64,000 bases of DNA from Swaminathania salitolerans (GTDB taxonomy: Bacteria; Pseudomonadota; Alphaproteobacteria; Acetobacterales; Acetobacteraceae): NCBI RefSeq assembly GCF_007988945.1, contig NZ_BJVC01000002.1, positions 434,001-498,000 on the forward strand. The letters run 5' to 3'. How positions within the stretch are numbered: position 1 is the first letter of the stretch; each line of letters starts with the position of its first letter. The notes beneath the pieces are model-generated. The model did no database searches, was not told the origin of the DNA, and was given only the letters and a program-made list of their open reading frames with translations. Shown here one piece after another: positions 9,224 through 20,208 of this stretch. A program made the position numbers and the translations under genes.

Positions 9224-11146
9224 CTACCGGGCGGATTCTCCGGGAGTATTCCGCGCCGGCTCTTCTTCCCCAGATTCCGCTTTTCCGGGTTCCGCTTTTC
9301 CGGGTTCCTTTTCACCGGGTTCCTCTTCCCCGGGGCGCTCCTCCTCGGGAGCCGGAGGCGGGGTCATGAAGACGAGAAGGTCGCCCACAGCGGGGCTTGC
9401 CTGGAATTCGTCCTCCGCCGAGCGGATGGTGATCGACTGGCCGCGGCGGATCGAGAGAAAATCGAGCCTGTTCGGAACGGCACCGAAAGTCCCCGCACTC
9501 GCATCATCGGCCATGGCGGTCATGAAACGCCACCCCTTCTCGTAGAGCATCTCGATCAGGGTGAAGTTCCATGACGGATCGCCGAGGAGCTTGCCGCGCG
9601 CATCGCGCGAGAGCCCGTGATAGAGATCGAGACGGGCGACGCCCGGGCTGATCTGGAAGACGCGCTGACGCCCCATATGAGGCGCCATATGGGCGCAGAC
9701 CAGCCCGTTATAGATCGCATCCCCCGTCGTCGCGATGAGATAGTCGGCCGGGCGCTCCTCCAGCGCCTCCTCGCCATGCTGGGAGAGCAATTCGGCCCGC
9801 AGGACGGGTATGCCGCGCCTCATGGCCGGGAGCAGTGTGTTGGAGCGGTTATCGACCAGAAGGACCGGTATGCCCGCGCCGCTCAGACATTCCGCCAGAT
9901 TGATGGACCACGCGGATGCGCCGACAATGGCAAGGGCGGGCTCGTTCGAGAGCGTCAGTCCGAGATAGCGTGCGAGCGGCCTGAGCGAAAACCCGTGAAA
10001 GATCATCGTTCCGCCGATGATCGCGAAGACGGCGGGCATGATCAGATCGGCGCTGTGATATCCGGCATCCGTCATCCGGTATCCGGCCGCACCCGCCACG
10101 GCGGCGGCCACGATGCCGCGCGGGGCGATCCACGCCACGAAGAGGCGCTCCTGCCAGCGCAGCCCCGTACCGATGGTCGAGGCGAAGATCGCAAGAGGAC
10201 GCACGCCGAACATGACGGCCGCGGTCAAAAGGCAGATCGGCAGGGAGAGATGCGCCAGCACATCGCGATGCAGGTCCGCCGTGAGCATGATGAACAGCAC
10301 CGCCACGACGAGCACGACGAGGGATTCCTTCATCCGGCGCAGCTCGGACAGGCCGGGCACATGCAGATTGGTGAGCGCCATACCGAACACGGTCGCGCCC
10401 ACGAGCCCTGCCCCTTCCATGCTCATGTTGCAAATGCTGAAGATCAGAAGCGCCAGCGTCAGGAGAAGCGGCGTCTTCAGCGGCTCCGGCATGAGGTCGC
10501 GTACGAAGAGATAACGCACGAGATAGGCGGGCGCGATACCGACTGCGAGGGATTCCGCCGTCGATGCGAGAAGATCCGGGAGCACTTCGGTCAGGAAGAC
10601 ATCCGTGCCGATCGGCACCCGCGTGGCCACCACCTGAAGCACGACCGCAGCGAGGATGGCGCCTATCGGATCGTTGATGATGGCTTCCCAGCGCAGATAG
10701 GCCGCAACGCGGGGCTGGAGCTTGTTGTGTCGCAGGAGGGGCAGCACGACGGTGGGCCCGGTCACGGTGATGATCGCGCCGAAAAGCGCCGCGACGCCCC
10801 ATTCCATATGCGCGATATAATGCGCCGCCGCCCAGCCGAGCCCCCAGCTTATCGGCAGCGCCAGCATGGTCAGGCGCGTTACGCCCTCGCCCGCCTCGCG
10901 GAGCTGACGGAAATCGAGAAGCAGCCCGCCTTCGAACACGATGATGGCCACGAGCAGGGAAACGAGCGGACGGAAGATCCATCCCAGCGCGGCAGAAGGA
11001 TGCAGAAGCCCCAGTCCGGGTCCGAAGACGAGTCCGAGCGCGAAGAGCAGGACGATCGCCGGCAGGCGAAAACGCCACGCAACCCACTGCGCTCCGATCC
11101 CCGCCCCCAGCGTCAGGAGCAGGCCGACAAACATTGCAAGAGCCAT
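9224..11146 (-). CDS. Cation:proton antiporter (CPA1/NhaP-like) with C-terminal Rossmann domain
   Basis: A 640-residue inner membrane antiporter. The first roughly 400 residues form about 12 hydrophobic helices with the CPA motif TVTGPTVVLPLLR and ALINDP-like WEAIINDPIGAI. After this a cytoplasmic TrkA-N/RCK-like nucleotide-binding domain begins near LAIVGASAWSINLAECLSGAGIPVLLVDNR (about 425-540), suggesting regulation by nucleotide or ion binding. It ends in an unusual low-complexity tail (about 600-640) of repeated Pro-Gly-Glu-Glu/Lys units encoded by short DNA repeats. Exchange of Na+ or K+ for H+ is the expected role. This would help an acid-producing bacterium, but the ion cannot be predicted. 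Confidence 0.93.
   Translation of the reverse strand: MALAMFVGLLLTLGAGIGAQWVAWRFRLPAIVLLFALGLVFGPGLGLLHPSAALGWIFRPLVSLLVAIIVFEGGLLLDFRQLREAGEGVTRLTMLALPISWGLGWAAAHYIAHMEWGVAALFGAIITVTGPTVVLPLLRHNKLQPRVAAYLRWEAIINDPIGAILAAVVLQVVATRVPIGTDVFLTEVLPDLLASTAESLAVGIAPAYLVRYLFVRDLMPEPLKTPLLLTLALLIFSICNMSMEGAGLVGATVFGMALTNLHVPGLSELRRMKESLVVLVVAVLFIMLTADLHRDVLAHLSLPICLLTAAVMFGVRPLAIFASTIGTGLRWQERLFVAWIAPRGIVAAAVAGAAGYRMTDAGYHSADLIMPAVFAIIGGTMIFHGFSLRPLARYLGLTLSNEPALAIVGASAWSINLAECLSGAGIPVLLVDNRSNTLLPAMRRGIPVLRAELLSQHGEEALEERPADYLIATTGDAIYNGLVCAHMAPHMGRQRVFQISPGVARLDLYHGLSRDARGKLLGDPSWNFTLIEMLYEKGWRFMTAMADDASAGTFGAVPNRLDFLSIRRGQSITIRSAEDEFQASPAVGDLLVFMTPPPAPEEERPGEEEPGEKEPGKAEPGKAESGEEEPARNTPGESAR
9236..9352 (-). 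repeat. Degenerate in-frame repeats encoding the antiporter's acidic C-terminal tail
   Basis: Imperfect repeats of about 12-15 bases built on TTCCGCTTTTCCGGG and related units encode the Glu/Lys-Pro-Gly-rich tail. The clearest copies are two tandem TTCCGCTTTTCCGGG units at about 9276-9305. Length variation between strains would be expected. Confidence 0.7.
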
Positions 11147-11196
11147 GACTTAGTGATCACTCCAGCCCGATGGGCAGTACGACAGGATGCGGGGCT

Positions 11197-12489
11197 TCAG
11201 ACCGGCTTGCAGCGAAGAACGGCTGCAAAAAATCCGTCCGTGCCGTCGCGATGCGGCGTGAGCGAGAATCCGGTCTTCTCCCTGAGGGACACTGGCAGGG
11301 TTTCGCCACCGGCCGCAACACGTTCGAAACGATCCGACCGGGAGAGAAACGCCGCGATCTGGTCTTCGTTTTCCTCTTGCAGCAGCGAACACGTCGCATA
11401 GACCAGTCGGCCGCCCGGCTTGACCAGACTGGCCGCCCGCTCGAGGATCTCGGCCTGCTTGACCAGAAGTTCGCGTATATCGCGTTCCTCGAGCCTGATA
11501 CGGGCATCGGGATTGCGTCGCCATGTTCCCGTCCCCGAGCAGGGCGCATCGACCAGAACCCGGTCGAACGCGCCCGCCCGGCGCTTGACCCATTTGTCGC
11601 CACCGGTCAGGAGATGGCGCTCCACATTATGGACTCCCGCCCGCCTCAGGCGCTTGACCGCGCCTTCGAGACGCGGCGCCGACACGTCGCATGCCACGAT
11701 CTGCCCGCGATTTTCCATGCTCATGGCAATTGCGAGGGTCTTGCCCCCTGCCCCTGCACAGAAATCGACGACCCGCTCACCCGGTCTGGCATCGAGGGCC
11801 GCAACGATGAGCTGGCTGCCCTCGTCCTGGATCTCGATAATGCCCTCCCTGAAGCCCTGCGTGGCCGTCACCGGCTGTCGGCCGGGAAGTCTGAGCCCCC
11901 AGGGAGAGAGCGATGTGGGTGTCGCAACGACCTGCTCGTTCCGGAGGATACGGATGGCCTCTTCGCGATTGCCCTTGAGCAGATTCACACGCAGATCGAG
12001 CGACGCTCCCGAATCGAGCGCGGCCATTTCCTGTTCGAGCGAGGCCCCGAACGCCCGCACGAGATAAGGATGAAGCCAGTCGGGATATTCGAGCCGCACC
12101 GGCCCCGGCATTTCAGGGTCGTTCAGCGCCGCACCGGCTAGGGCAGCGAGCGCCGTGTCCTCGCGCTGGGTGAGATGGGACTGGGCGAAGCGCTCGCCGC
12201 TGAACAGCCCGCGCACGGTCCCGAGTTCCTCCCCGCCGAGCAGGAGGGATGCGGCGCAGAGCGTCCGGGGCGACGGCCCTCCCGCAATGGCGCGGAGATG
12301 CCAGTGAAGACGGCGCCACTGACGCAGGACGTCCCAGACGCGGGCGGAAATGACACGGCGATCGCCGCCCCCGATATAACGGCGATCGCGGAAATAGGCA
12401 TTTGCCGTCGCATCGGCAGGACGGCGGGGAGCGGCCTCGATGGCACAAAGCAGATCGATGGCGGCAGAAAGTCTGGCGGCGGGAGTCAT
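11197..12489 (-). CDS. RsmB/NOP-family RNA (cytosine-5) methyltransferase
   Basis: A 430-residue SAM-dependent RNA m5C methyltransferase related to RsmB (Sun), which modifies 16S rRNA. The N-terminal half is the NusB-like RNA-binding region. The C-terminal catalytic domain has the SAM motif VVDFCAGAGGKTLAIA and both cysteines of the mechanism, in DAPCSGTGTWRR and YATCSLLQEEN. The ATG at 12489 has GGGAG just upstream. It is 24 bases downstream of guaB on the same strand and probably cotranscribed with it. The exact target base is inferred from family only. Confidence 0.92.
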   Translation of the reverse strand: MTPAARLSAAIDLLCAIEAAPRRPADATANAYFRDRRYIGGGDRRVISARVWDVLRQWRRLHWHLRAIAGGPSPRTLCAASLLLGGEELGTVRGLFSGERFAQSHLTQREDTALAALAGAALNDPEMPGPVRLEYPDWLHPYLVRAFGASLEQEMAALDSGASLDLRVNLLKGNREEAIRILRNEQVVATPTSLSPWGLRLPGRQPVTATQGFREGIIEIQDEGSQLIVAALDARPGERVVDFCAGAGGKTLAIAMSMENRGQIVACDVSAPRLEGAVKRLRRAGVHNVERHLLTGGDKWVKRRAGAFDRVLVDAPCSGTGTWRRNPDARIRLEERDIRELLVKQAEILERAASLVKPGGRLVYATCSLLQEENEDQIAAFLSRSDRFERVAAGGETLPVSLREKTGFSLTPHRDGTDGFFAAVLRCKPV

Positions 12490-12512
12490 GCTCCCGCACC
12501 TACAGGCTTTTG

Positions 12513-14057
<1,545 letters not shown>

Positions 14058-14176
14058 CTACCTCCCCGCAAGTCAATCGGGAAAGCCCGCGGCTTCCCCA
14101 CCGTTGGCGCGTCCTCTTAGACCAATCGGCACGGAGTTGGAAACAGCTTATCGCGCGCATGCGCGCTTATTTCGCC

Positions 14177-15322
14177 TCAGGCGGCGAGCCTCATGCGCTC
14201 GGGTCCGGCCGAGGCGGAGAGAAACGCCCGGATCGCCCCCGCCGCCCGCAGGGATGCGCCCGCGAGCGGAGACGGGCCGAACGTCTCCTCGATGACCCGC
14301 TCCTGCCGTCCGCGATAGAGCGCGTGACGGGAGGAGGCGAGAGAGAGCGCCTGCGGGATGTCCTCGATACGCTCGACCACGTCACCGAGCGTCCAGTGAA
14401 GAAAGCGGGGATTGCCGCGCCAGGCGACGCGATGGGGATTGAGGAAGACGCAGGGGCGCGGTTCGACCAGGAACTCATAGACCTGGCTGCTTACGTCTCC
14501 GATGTAGAGAGAGGCCTGCGTGGTATGGGTCATGTCGAGCATGGCGGTCGAACAGGTATCGATCGCGATTCCCGGTCCCGCCATTTTCCTGAAGAAGTGG
14601 CGGCGCATCCCGAGATCCCGGTGAAAGATCTTCACATGGGGCGCCACGAGGAGATCGTACTCCTCCATGGCCGAGATCGCCTGGACGAGCGGAGCGAGAC
14701 AGGTCCGATAGGACGAGAGACCGCGCTTGTAATGCGGATTGTAAAGCGCCGTCTTCTTCTCCCCGGTGGCCTCGCGATTCGCGCGACGCCCGGAGACAGC
14801 GTCGAATTTCGGATAACCGACGAGGCGTATCCGGTCCGGCGTCGTGTGACCCGCCTCCGTCATCATGCGCGCGACCTTCCGCCCCGGAAGCAGGACGAGA
14901 TCGAAGGCCCGGACCAGATGCTCGTCATTGACCACACGGTCGCCGGCGCCGTGCTGGATGAGAATCAGCGCAGGTTTGCGCAGCCCCATTTCTCGGAGGA
15001 TACCGGCAGAATATTCGGTCGCGACCACGGCATCGAATGTCTCGAGGCGTCCTATGGCGGCCTTCATGACGCGCAGACGCTCCGCATCGAACCGGCGAGC
15101 GGCTCTCAACACGCGCGCAGCGGGAGGCATGGCGAGCCGCTCCCTGCCGATGCGGCTCCGGGCAGGATCGTCTCTCCGGATGGAATCGAGATGGCTACAG
15201 GTCTCCGGGAAGCTCACGAATTCAGTGACTTCGCACCCGGGCGCCATCGCGAGCTCGGACGCAACCTTTGCGACATGATAGCATTGATAGGGCTCGGCGA
15301 CGTAGAGAAACGCGATCTTCAT
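14177..15322 (-). CDS. CDP-glycerol glycerophosphotransferase-like protein
   Basis: A 381-residue predicted glycosyl/glycerophospho-transferase of GT-B type. The C-terminal half carries the TagB/TagF-like pattern (ALYNPHYKRGLSSY around residue 190, then YIGDVSSQVYEFLVEPRPCVFLNPH around 275-300), matching the family's D-x-SS-x2-F-x4 nucleotide-binding region. No signal peptide or membrane segment is seen. In Gram-negative bacteria members of this family probably work on surface or capsular polymers rather than teichoic acid. It is monocistronic, 125 bases after guaB's start region and downstream of recF. The substrate is unknown. Confidence 0.75.
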   Translation of the reverse strand: MKIAFLYVAEPYQCYHVAKVASELAMAPGCEVTEFVSFPETCSHLDSIRRDDPARSRIGRERLAMPPAARVLRAARRFDAERLRVMKAAIGRLETFDAVVATEYSAGILREMGLRKPALILIQHGAGDRVVNDEHLVRAFDLVLLPGRKVARMMTEAGHTTPDRIRLVGYPKFDAVSGRRANREATGEKKTALYNPHYKRGLSSYRTCLAPLVQAISAMEEYDLLVAPHVKIFHRDLGMRRHFFRKMAGPGIAIDTCSTAMLDMTHTTQASLYIGDVSSQVYEFLVEPRPCVFLNPHRVAWRGNPRFLHWTLGDVVERIEDIPQALSLASSRHALYRGRQERVIEETFGPSPLAGASLRAAGAIRAFLSASAGPERMRLAA

Positions 15323-15721
15323 GAGACGGGGCGCGACGTGATCTTCATCCCCGCGATCCTAGAACCATCCCACGTAACGCATTGTAACGATAGGATTCAC
15401 CGATCCATACCGGCGCGGGAAAGGGTCGGGCCTGTTGCATGCCGCGGCCTCGTGCAGTTGCGCATGCGGGAGGCTTCTTCGCCAGATCCCGTGTCGAAGT
15501 GGCAATGGATGAAACGCGTCCCCGCTTCCGCCGCCCGCAGCGCGGGATGGCGGTCTTGCGGCACTTTCGCGCCGGGGTCGTCCCGGCACGCGCGGGGCGG
15601 AGACGCATCGCCGGACATGATCACCGCGATACCGGAAAGGATCGGACGGTCGGCTCAACTCCCGCCAGGAAGTCGCGATTTCTGTTACAATTTTATGACA
15701 ATATAACGATCGCGAAGCGAA
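15323..15721. other. Non-coding gap with a possible decayed coding fragment
   Basis: This is 399 bases between recF and the TagF-like gene. No open frame has a good start and a family match. On the minus strand a short frame (15624-15397) contains HPALRAAEAG...FIHCHFDTGSG, which resembles the metal-binding H-x-H region of beta-keto acid cleavage enzymes (DUF849) but is not continued in frame. It may be a gene remnant. The part nearest recF (15680-15715) is AT-rich. Confidence 0.3.
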
Positions 15722-16822
15722 TCAGGAAACGAATCCGCCGTCGCTGATCTGCCGGAACTCCGCATGTCGCTCCAGCGCCGCGAAATGCGCGCGGTCGGTT
15801 CCGGTCATCGTCACGGCCATATCGGAGCGTGCCAGAAAATCCTGCAGCGCGTCGCGTCTTTGCCGGTCGAGATGAACGAGCGGCTCGTCCAGAAGGATGA
15901 GAGGCGAGGCATGACCCATCGCGCGCAGCAGGCCTGCGTGATTGAGTATCGTATGGACGAGCATCGCCTTCTGCTGTCCACTGCTCGAAAGGGTCGCGTC
16001 TCTCCCGGTCCGCACGTCTTCCAGAGCGAAATCCGCCCGATGCGCCCCTGAGGAGGTCGCGCCGCGCTCGCGATCCGCCCCCCGTGAGGCGCGCAGGGCG
16101 TCCCTGAGCTGCTCTTCGACCGCGATCGCCGGACGCTCGGACAGAAGAGCGCCGATGGCGCATCGCAGCCTGAGACGCGTTGCCGGAAAGGTCGAGCCAT
16201 ACGCCAGATCGCGGGCATTCATCGCCTCGACCAGAGCGAGGCGTGACGCCGTCATGGCGACTGCATGGCGCGCGATGCTGTCCTCGAGCCCGTCCAGCCA
16301 GACGGCCTGCCCGGGATGAGTACCCAGAACGCGATTGCGCTGAGACACCGACCGCTCGTGCGACGCAGCCTCCCGGGCGTGATTGGAATCGAGAGCGAGA
16401 ACCAGACGGTCGAGGAAACGGCGTCGTCCCGATGCAGGATCGGAGAAGAGACGATCCATCGGGGGGGTGAGCCATGTCACCGCGCAATGTGCGGCGATCT
16501 GGCTCTGGGCCCGCACGGGCATGTCGTCCAGCCGGAACAGTCTTCTGGCGGGGTTGGAGGGATCGCTGCCGGTCGCGATCGAAACCGGATCTTCCGCGCC
16601 GAGCCGGGCGGCTATGCCCCAGACATGCGCGCCCTGCCTGAGGATCTGGCTATTGCCCGCGCCACGCAGACCGCGCCCCGGAGCGAGGAGGGACAGCGCC
16701 TCCAGGAGATTGGTCTTTCCCGCGCCATTCTCGCCGAACAGGACGGAGAGCCGCGCCTGCGGTTCCCAGACGAGCCGCTCGTAATTGCGGAAATCGGTGA
16801 GAACGAGACGCGCGACACGCAA
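15722..16822 (-). CDS. recF: DNA replication and repair protein RecF
   Basis: A 366-residue SMC-like ATPase that loads RecA at gaps with RecO and RecR. It begins MRVARLVLTDFRNYERLVWE, has the Walker A FGENGAGKTNLLEAL (about 30-44), a signature-like LSSSGQQKAMLVHTIL and the Walker B region PLILLDEPLVHLDRQRR. Full length for the family. It lies 23 bases after dnaN on the same strand, in the conserved dnaA-dnaN-recF order, and is probably cotranscribed. Confidence 0.96.
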   Translation of the reverse strand: MRVARLVLTDFRNYERLVWEPQARLSVLFGENGAGKTNLLEALSLLAPGRGLRGAGNSQILRQGAHVWGIAARLGAEDPVSIATGSDPSNPARRLFRLDDMPVRAQSQIAAHCAVTWLTPPMDRLFSDPASGRRRFLDRLVLALDSNHAREAASHERSVSQRNRVLGTHPGQAVWLDGLEDSIARHAVAMTASRLALVEAMNARDLAYGSTFPATRLRLRCAIGALLSERPAIAVEEQLRDALRASRGADRERGATSSGAHRADFALEDVRTGRDATLSSSGQQKAMLVHTILNHAGLLRAMGHASPLILLDEPLVHLDRQRRDALQDFLARSDMAVTMTGTDRAHFAALERHAEFRQISDGGFVS

Positions 16823-16845
16823 GGGAGACGTTGCTTCCCCCGGGA

Positions 16846-17970
16846 TCAGACGCGCATCGGCATCAGGACATAGAGTGCCGAAGGCGCATTCGTATCGCGG
16901 ACCAGGGTCGGCGCGGCGCTGTCGGCAAAGACGAACTCCGCCTCCACGTCGATCTGATCGGTGATGTCGTTGAGATAGCGCGCCTGGAACCCGATCTCGA
17001 GCGACGGACCGTCATAGCTCACGCTGGTCTCGTCGAGTTCCTCTTTTGCCATCCCCTGATCGGGGCTGATCGCGGAAAGCGTCAGGAGATTGGGCTGCAC
17101 CGCAAGCTTGACCGGACGCGAACGCTCCTGGCTGATCGCTGCGACGCGCGCAACGGCATCGGCGAAGGCCTGCTTGTTCACCCTGAGGAAACGGTCATTG
17201 TTCTTGGGGATGACACGCTCGTATTCGGGGAACGTCCCGTCGATCAGCTTCGACGTCAGCATCACCGCACCGACGCGGAACTGGATCCGCGTGTCGGACA
17301 GCCCCACCTCGACGGCTCCGGCGCCCTCGTCGAGCAGCTTGCGCAGCTCGGCAACGGTCTTGCGCGGAATGATGACACCCGGAATATCCGAAGCGCCTGC
17401 CGGGAGATCCGTCTCGACCCGGGCGAGACGATGCCCGTCCGTCGCGACCGCGCGCAGCATGGGCAGATCGCCATCCTTCGCGACATGGACGTATATACCG
17501 TTGAGATAGTAGCGGGTTTCTTCCGTCGAGATCGCGAAGCGGGTCCGGTCGACCAGACCGCGCAGGACAGGCGCGGGAATGGAGAAACCGTGCGGCAGTT
17601 CGCCGGCGACCATCGAGGGAAAATCCTCGACCGGAAGCACGTTGAGGCTGGTTGCGTAACGACCGGCGCGCAGGGCGAGAGGGGCATCGCCGCCACCGTG
17701 ATCCAGCTCGACGACGGAGCCGTCCGGCAGTTTCCTCACGATTTCGTACAGCACGCTTGCCGGCGCGGTAACGGCGCCATCCCGGCTTCCCTCGGCGGCA
17801 ACCTCCTCGACCACGGCAATTTCCATGTCGGTGGCGGTCAGACGCAGGAGATTTCCCTCGATCGAGAGCATCACATTGGCGAGGATCGGAATGGTGTTCC
17901 GCTTTTCTGCAACGCTCTGGATATGTGCAAGGGCCCGGATCAGCGTTGTACGGTCAGCCTGGAATTTCAT
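16846..17970 (-). CDS. dnaN: DNA polymerase III beta subunit (sliding clamp)
   Basis: A 374-residue clamp protein that encircles DNA and tethers the replicative polymerase. It shows the three-domain beta clamp pattern: MKFQADRTTLIRALAHIQSVAEKRNTIPILANVML at the N-terminus, TRFAISTEETRYYLNGIYVH in the middle and the C-terminal tail ending ALYVLMPMRV, the usual M-P-M/V-R ending. It lies between dnaA and recF on the same strand, with 72 bases to dnaA. Confidence 0.98.
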   Translation of the reverse strand: MKFQADRTTLIRALAHIQSVAEKRNTIPILANVMLSIEGNLLRLTATDMEIAVVEEVAAEGSRDGAVTAPASVLYEIVRKLPDGSVVELDHGGGDAPLALRAGRYATSLNVLPVEDFPSMVAGELPHGFSIPAPVLRGLVDRTRFAISTEETRYYLNGIYVHVAKDGDLPMLRAVATDGHRLARVETDLPAGASDIPGVIIPRKTVAELRKLLDEGAGAVEVGLSDTRIQFRVGAVMLTSKLIDGTFPEYERVIPKNNDRFLRVNKQAFADAVARVAAISQERSRPVKLAVQPNLLTLSAISPDQGMAKEELDETSVSYDGPSLEIGFQARYLNDITDQIDVEAEFVFADSAAPTLVRDTNAPSALYVLMPMRV

Positions 17971-18042
17971 CGAATTATGGACCCTCGAGCACCATGAAAA
18001 CAGTTGATCTAGTCTAGCAGAGGGCGTCCTCCCCGCAAGGGG

Positions 18043-19488
18043 TCAGCCCTCCAACATGCGACGGAGCAGCTCGACGTCTTCCGCGAATGCGGCGTCGCGC
18101 TCCATGAGCTCCTGGACACGGGATACGGCATGCATGACCGTGGTATGATCGCGATTGCCGAACTTGCGGCCGATTTCCGGCAGGGAGCGGCTCGTGAGCT
18201 GCTTGGCAAGATACATCGCCACCTGACGGGGACGGGCCACCGCGCGCGCGCGACGCGCCGAGGACATGTCGGTGAGCCGGATGTTCCAGTGCTCCGAAAC
18301 CTTGCGCTGGATCTCCTCGATCGTGACCCGCCTGTCATGCGCCTTGAGGATATCGTGCAGGACATCCTGCGTGCTTTCGAGCGTGACCGGCCTGCCGAAA
18401 AGATTGGCATGGGCGATGAGACGATTGAGCGCGCCCTCGAGTTCGCGGACATTGGAGGTGATCTTGTGCGCGAGGAATTCGAGCACCTTCCCCGGAACGG
18501 AAACGCCCGAAGCCTGTGCTTTCGCCTCCAGGATCGAGATACGCAGCTCGAATGTCGTGGCATGGATATCGGCCACCATACCGCAGCCCAGACGCGTGCG
18601 CAGACGATCCTCCAGCCCGGAGAGATCCGAAGGGGACTTGTCCGCGCTGACGACGATCTGGCGGCCCGCATCCACGAGCGCGTTGAAGGTGTGGAAGAAC
18701 TCTTCCTGCGTGTTGTCCTTGCCGATCAGGAACTGGAGATCGTCGATCATCAGCACATCGACGGAGCGGAGCTGCTCCTTGAACTCCATGGTCGATTGCG
18801 AGCGGATGGCGGCAATGAACCGGTACATGAATTTCTCGGCGGACATATAGGCCACCGAGACCCGTCCGCCGCTGGTCAGCTCGGAGCCGATCGCATGCAT
18901 GAGATGCGTCTTGCCCAACCCGACCCCGCCATAGAGAAACAGCGGATTGAAACCCGGGCTGGACGGCTTCTCGGCCACGCGCCGGGCGCAGGCATAGGCA
19001 AACTCGTTCGGCTTGCCGACCACGAAACTGTCGAATGTGAAACGCGGGTCGAGCGGCGCGGCAAGATCGTGCCGTGCATCGGGCTGGACGGCGACCTGCG
19101 CCGGTGGCGGCGCCACCTCCTCGTCAGCAGCGGGCGTTTCCACGGGGACCGGCGTCGCGAGCGCGTCTCCGGCCCTCTGGACCTGCAGCTCGACATGATG
19201 GACGGCACGGTTCTCGTTGCGCCAGAGCTCCTGGAGCCGGTCGCCATACTGCCCGCGCACCCAGTCGCGGAGGAAACGCGTCGGAAGATAGAGCGTGATC
19301 TCGTCTTCCTCGAGCGGCCCCAGAACGATCTGTTGCAGCCAGGTCCGGTATTCCACATCGCCGACCTCGACGCGCAGCCGCTCGCGGACCTTGACCCACT
19401 GGGAGGCAAGCATCGGCTCGGTTCCGGACATGCAGGACACCGTTTCCGTCACTGCAGGAAGATCCGCATGCGACCCCTCGTCTGCCAT
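18043..19488 (-). CDS. dnaA: Chromosomal replication initiator protein DnaA
   Basis: A 481-residue AAA+ initiator. Domain I is at 25-95 (WVKVRERLRVEVGDVEYRTWLQQI), followed by a Pro/Ala-rich domain II linker (about 110-145). The AAA+ domain has Walker A GGVGLGKTHLMHAIG and Walker B VLMIDDLQFL, and domain IV ends with the DnaA-box recognition signature FGNRDHTTVMHAVSRVQEL. The ATG at 19488 (MADEGSHADL) is preceded by GGGGGA at a proper distance. An open frame extends upstream to 19644 but encodes Cys/Arg-rich sequence unlike DnaA. No DnaA box was found directly upstream, unlike at 5537. Confidence 0.97.
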   Translation of the reverse strand: MADEGSHADLPAVTETVSCMSGTEPMLASQWVKVRERLRVEVGDVEYRTWLQQIVLGPLEEDEITLYLPTRFLRDWVRGQYGDRLQELWRNENRAVHHVELQVQRAGDALATPVPVETPAADEEVAPPPAQVAVQPDARHDLAAPLDPRFTFDSFVVGKPNEFAYACARRVAEKPSSPGFNPLFLYGGVGLGKTHLMHAIGSELTSGGRVSVAYMSAEKFMYRFIAAIRSQSTMEFKEQLRSVDVLMIDDLQFLIGKDNTQEEFFHTFNALVDAGRQIVVSADKSPSDLSGLEDRLRTRLGCGMVADIHATTFELRISILEAKAQASGVSVPGKVLEFLAHKITSNVRELEGALNRLIAHANLFGRPVTLESTQDVLHDILKAHDRRVTIEEIQRKVSEHWNIRLTDMSSARRARAVARPRQVAMYLAKQLTSRSLPEIGRKFGNRDHTTVMHAVSRVQELMERDAAFAEDVELLRRMLEG

Positions 19489-19804
19489 CACTCCCCCAAA
19501 TTGCAACTGAAAACACGAGAAGCCGCCGCGATGCGGAAAACGCCACAGGGCCAGGACTTCGGAAAGGGCGGGCAGGATACGGCAACCGCACCGATCGAGG
19601 CAAGCCCGACCGGAGGTCCGTCCCCGGCATTCATCGCCGGACACGGCCTGTACGACGCCCGGGTCCCGCTATCCGGCCCCGGACAGGCGAGGTCCGGAAC
19701 CGGGCGAAAAAAAAGAACGGATACGACCGGAAGGCCACACCCGTTCTTTTCCCACTTTTCTCGACCGCGCATCCCCGCCCGGAGACGGAGATGCGGGAGG
19801 GCGA
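19489..19804. other. rpsT-dnaA intergenic region
   Basis: This 316-base spacer holds the rpsT terminator (19708-19757) and presumably the dnaA promoter. I see no DnaA box and no plausible gene. Open frames on both strands here are low-complexity Gly/Pro/Arg shadows. Confidence 0.6.
19708..19757 (-). terminator. Rho-independent terminator of rpsT
   Basis: On the minus strand an AAAAGAACGG/CCGTTCTTTT hairpin with a 20-base loop (itself able to pair as GGCCTTCCGGTC) is followed by a run of eight T. It lies 48 bases after the rpsT stop and should separate rpsT from dnaA transcription. Confidence 0.85.
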
Positions 19805-20074
19805 TCAGGCCGAAGCCAGAGCCTTGATACGCGCGGAAAGACGCGAAAGCTTGCGGCTCACGGTGTTGGCGGCGAGAACGCCCTTGCCGACAGCGCGCTG
19901 CATCTCGGGCTGGGCTGCGCGGAACGCTTCGTTCGCAGCCTGCTTGTCACCGGAAAGGATAGCGGTCTCGACCTTCTTCACGAAAGTACGGACGCGGGAC
20001 ATGCGGGACACGTTGCGCTCGCGACGACGCTCGTTCTGACGGATGCGCTTGCGCGCGGAGGCGGTGTTAGCCAT
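19805..20074 (-). CDS. rpsT: 30S ribosomal protein S20
   Basis: An 89-residue basic protein with the S20 N-terminus [21 protein letters not shown] and the helical-bundle pattern continuing to [12 protein letters not shown]. It binds 16S rRNA in the small subunit. Full length for the family. It sits directly upstream of dnaA on the same strand, an arrangement conserved in Alphaproteobacteria, but is separated from it by a strong terminator. Confidence 0.98.
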   Translation of the reverse strand: MANTASARKRIRQNERRRERNVSRMSRVRTFVKKVETAILSGDKQAANEAFRAAQPEMQRAVGKGVLAANTVSRKLSRLSARIKALASA

Positions 20075-20208
20075 TTCTACTCTTCAGCCCTGTTCTGTTC
20101 GGCTTGTTAGGTTGCCCTGCGACAACGATAAAGCGTGCCAGCCAGTCCTCTCGAAGGAGACGCAGAGCCAGCGGAGGGCTCGCCTTTAGTCCAGTTCGCC
20201 TGCGCCAG

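Noticed and set aside
9617-11401. 594-residue plus-strand frame
   Set aside because: It is antisense to the antiporter. Long antisense frames are expected in GC-rich DNA.
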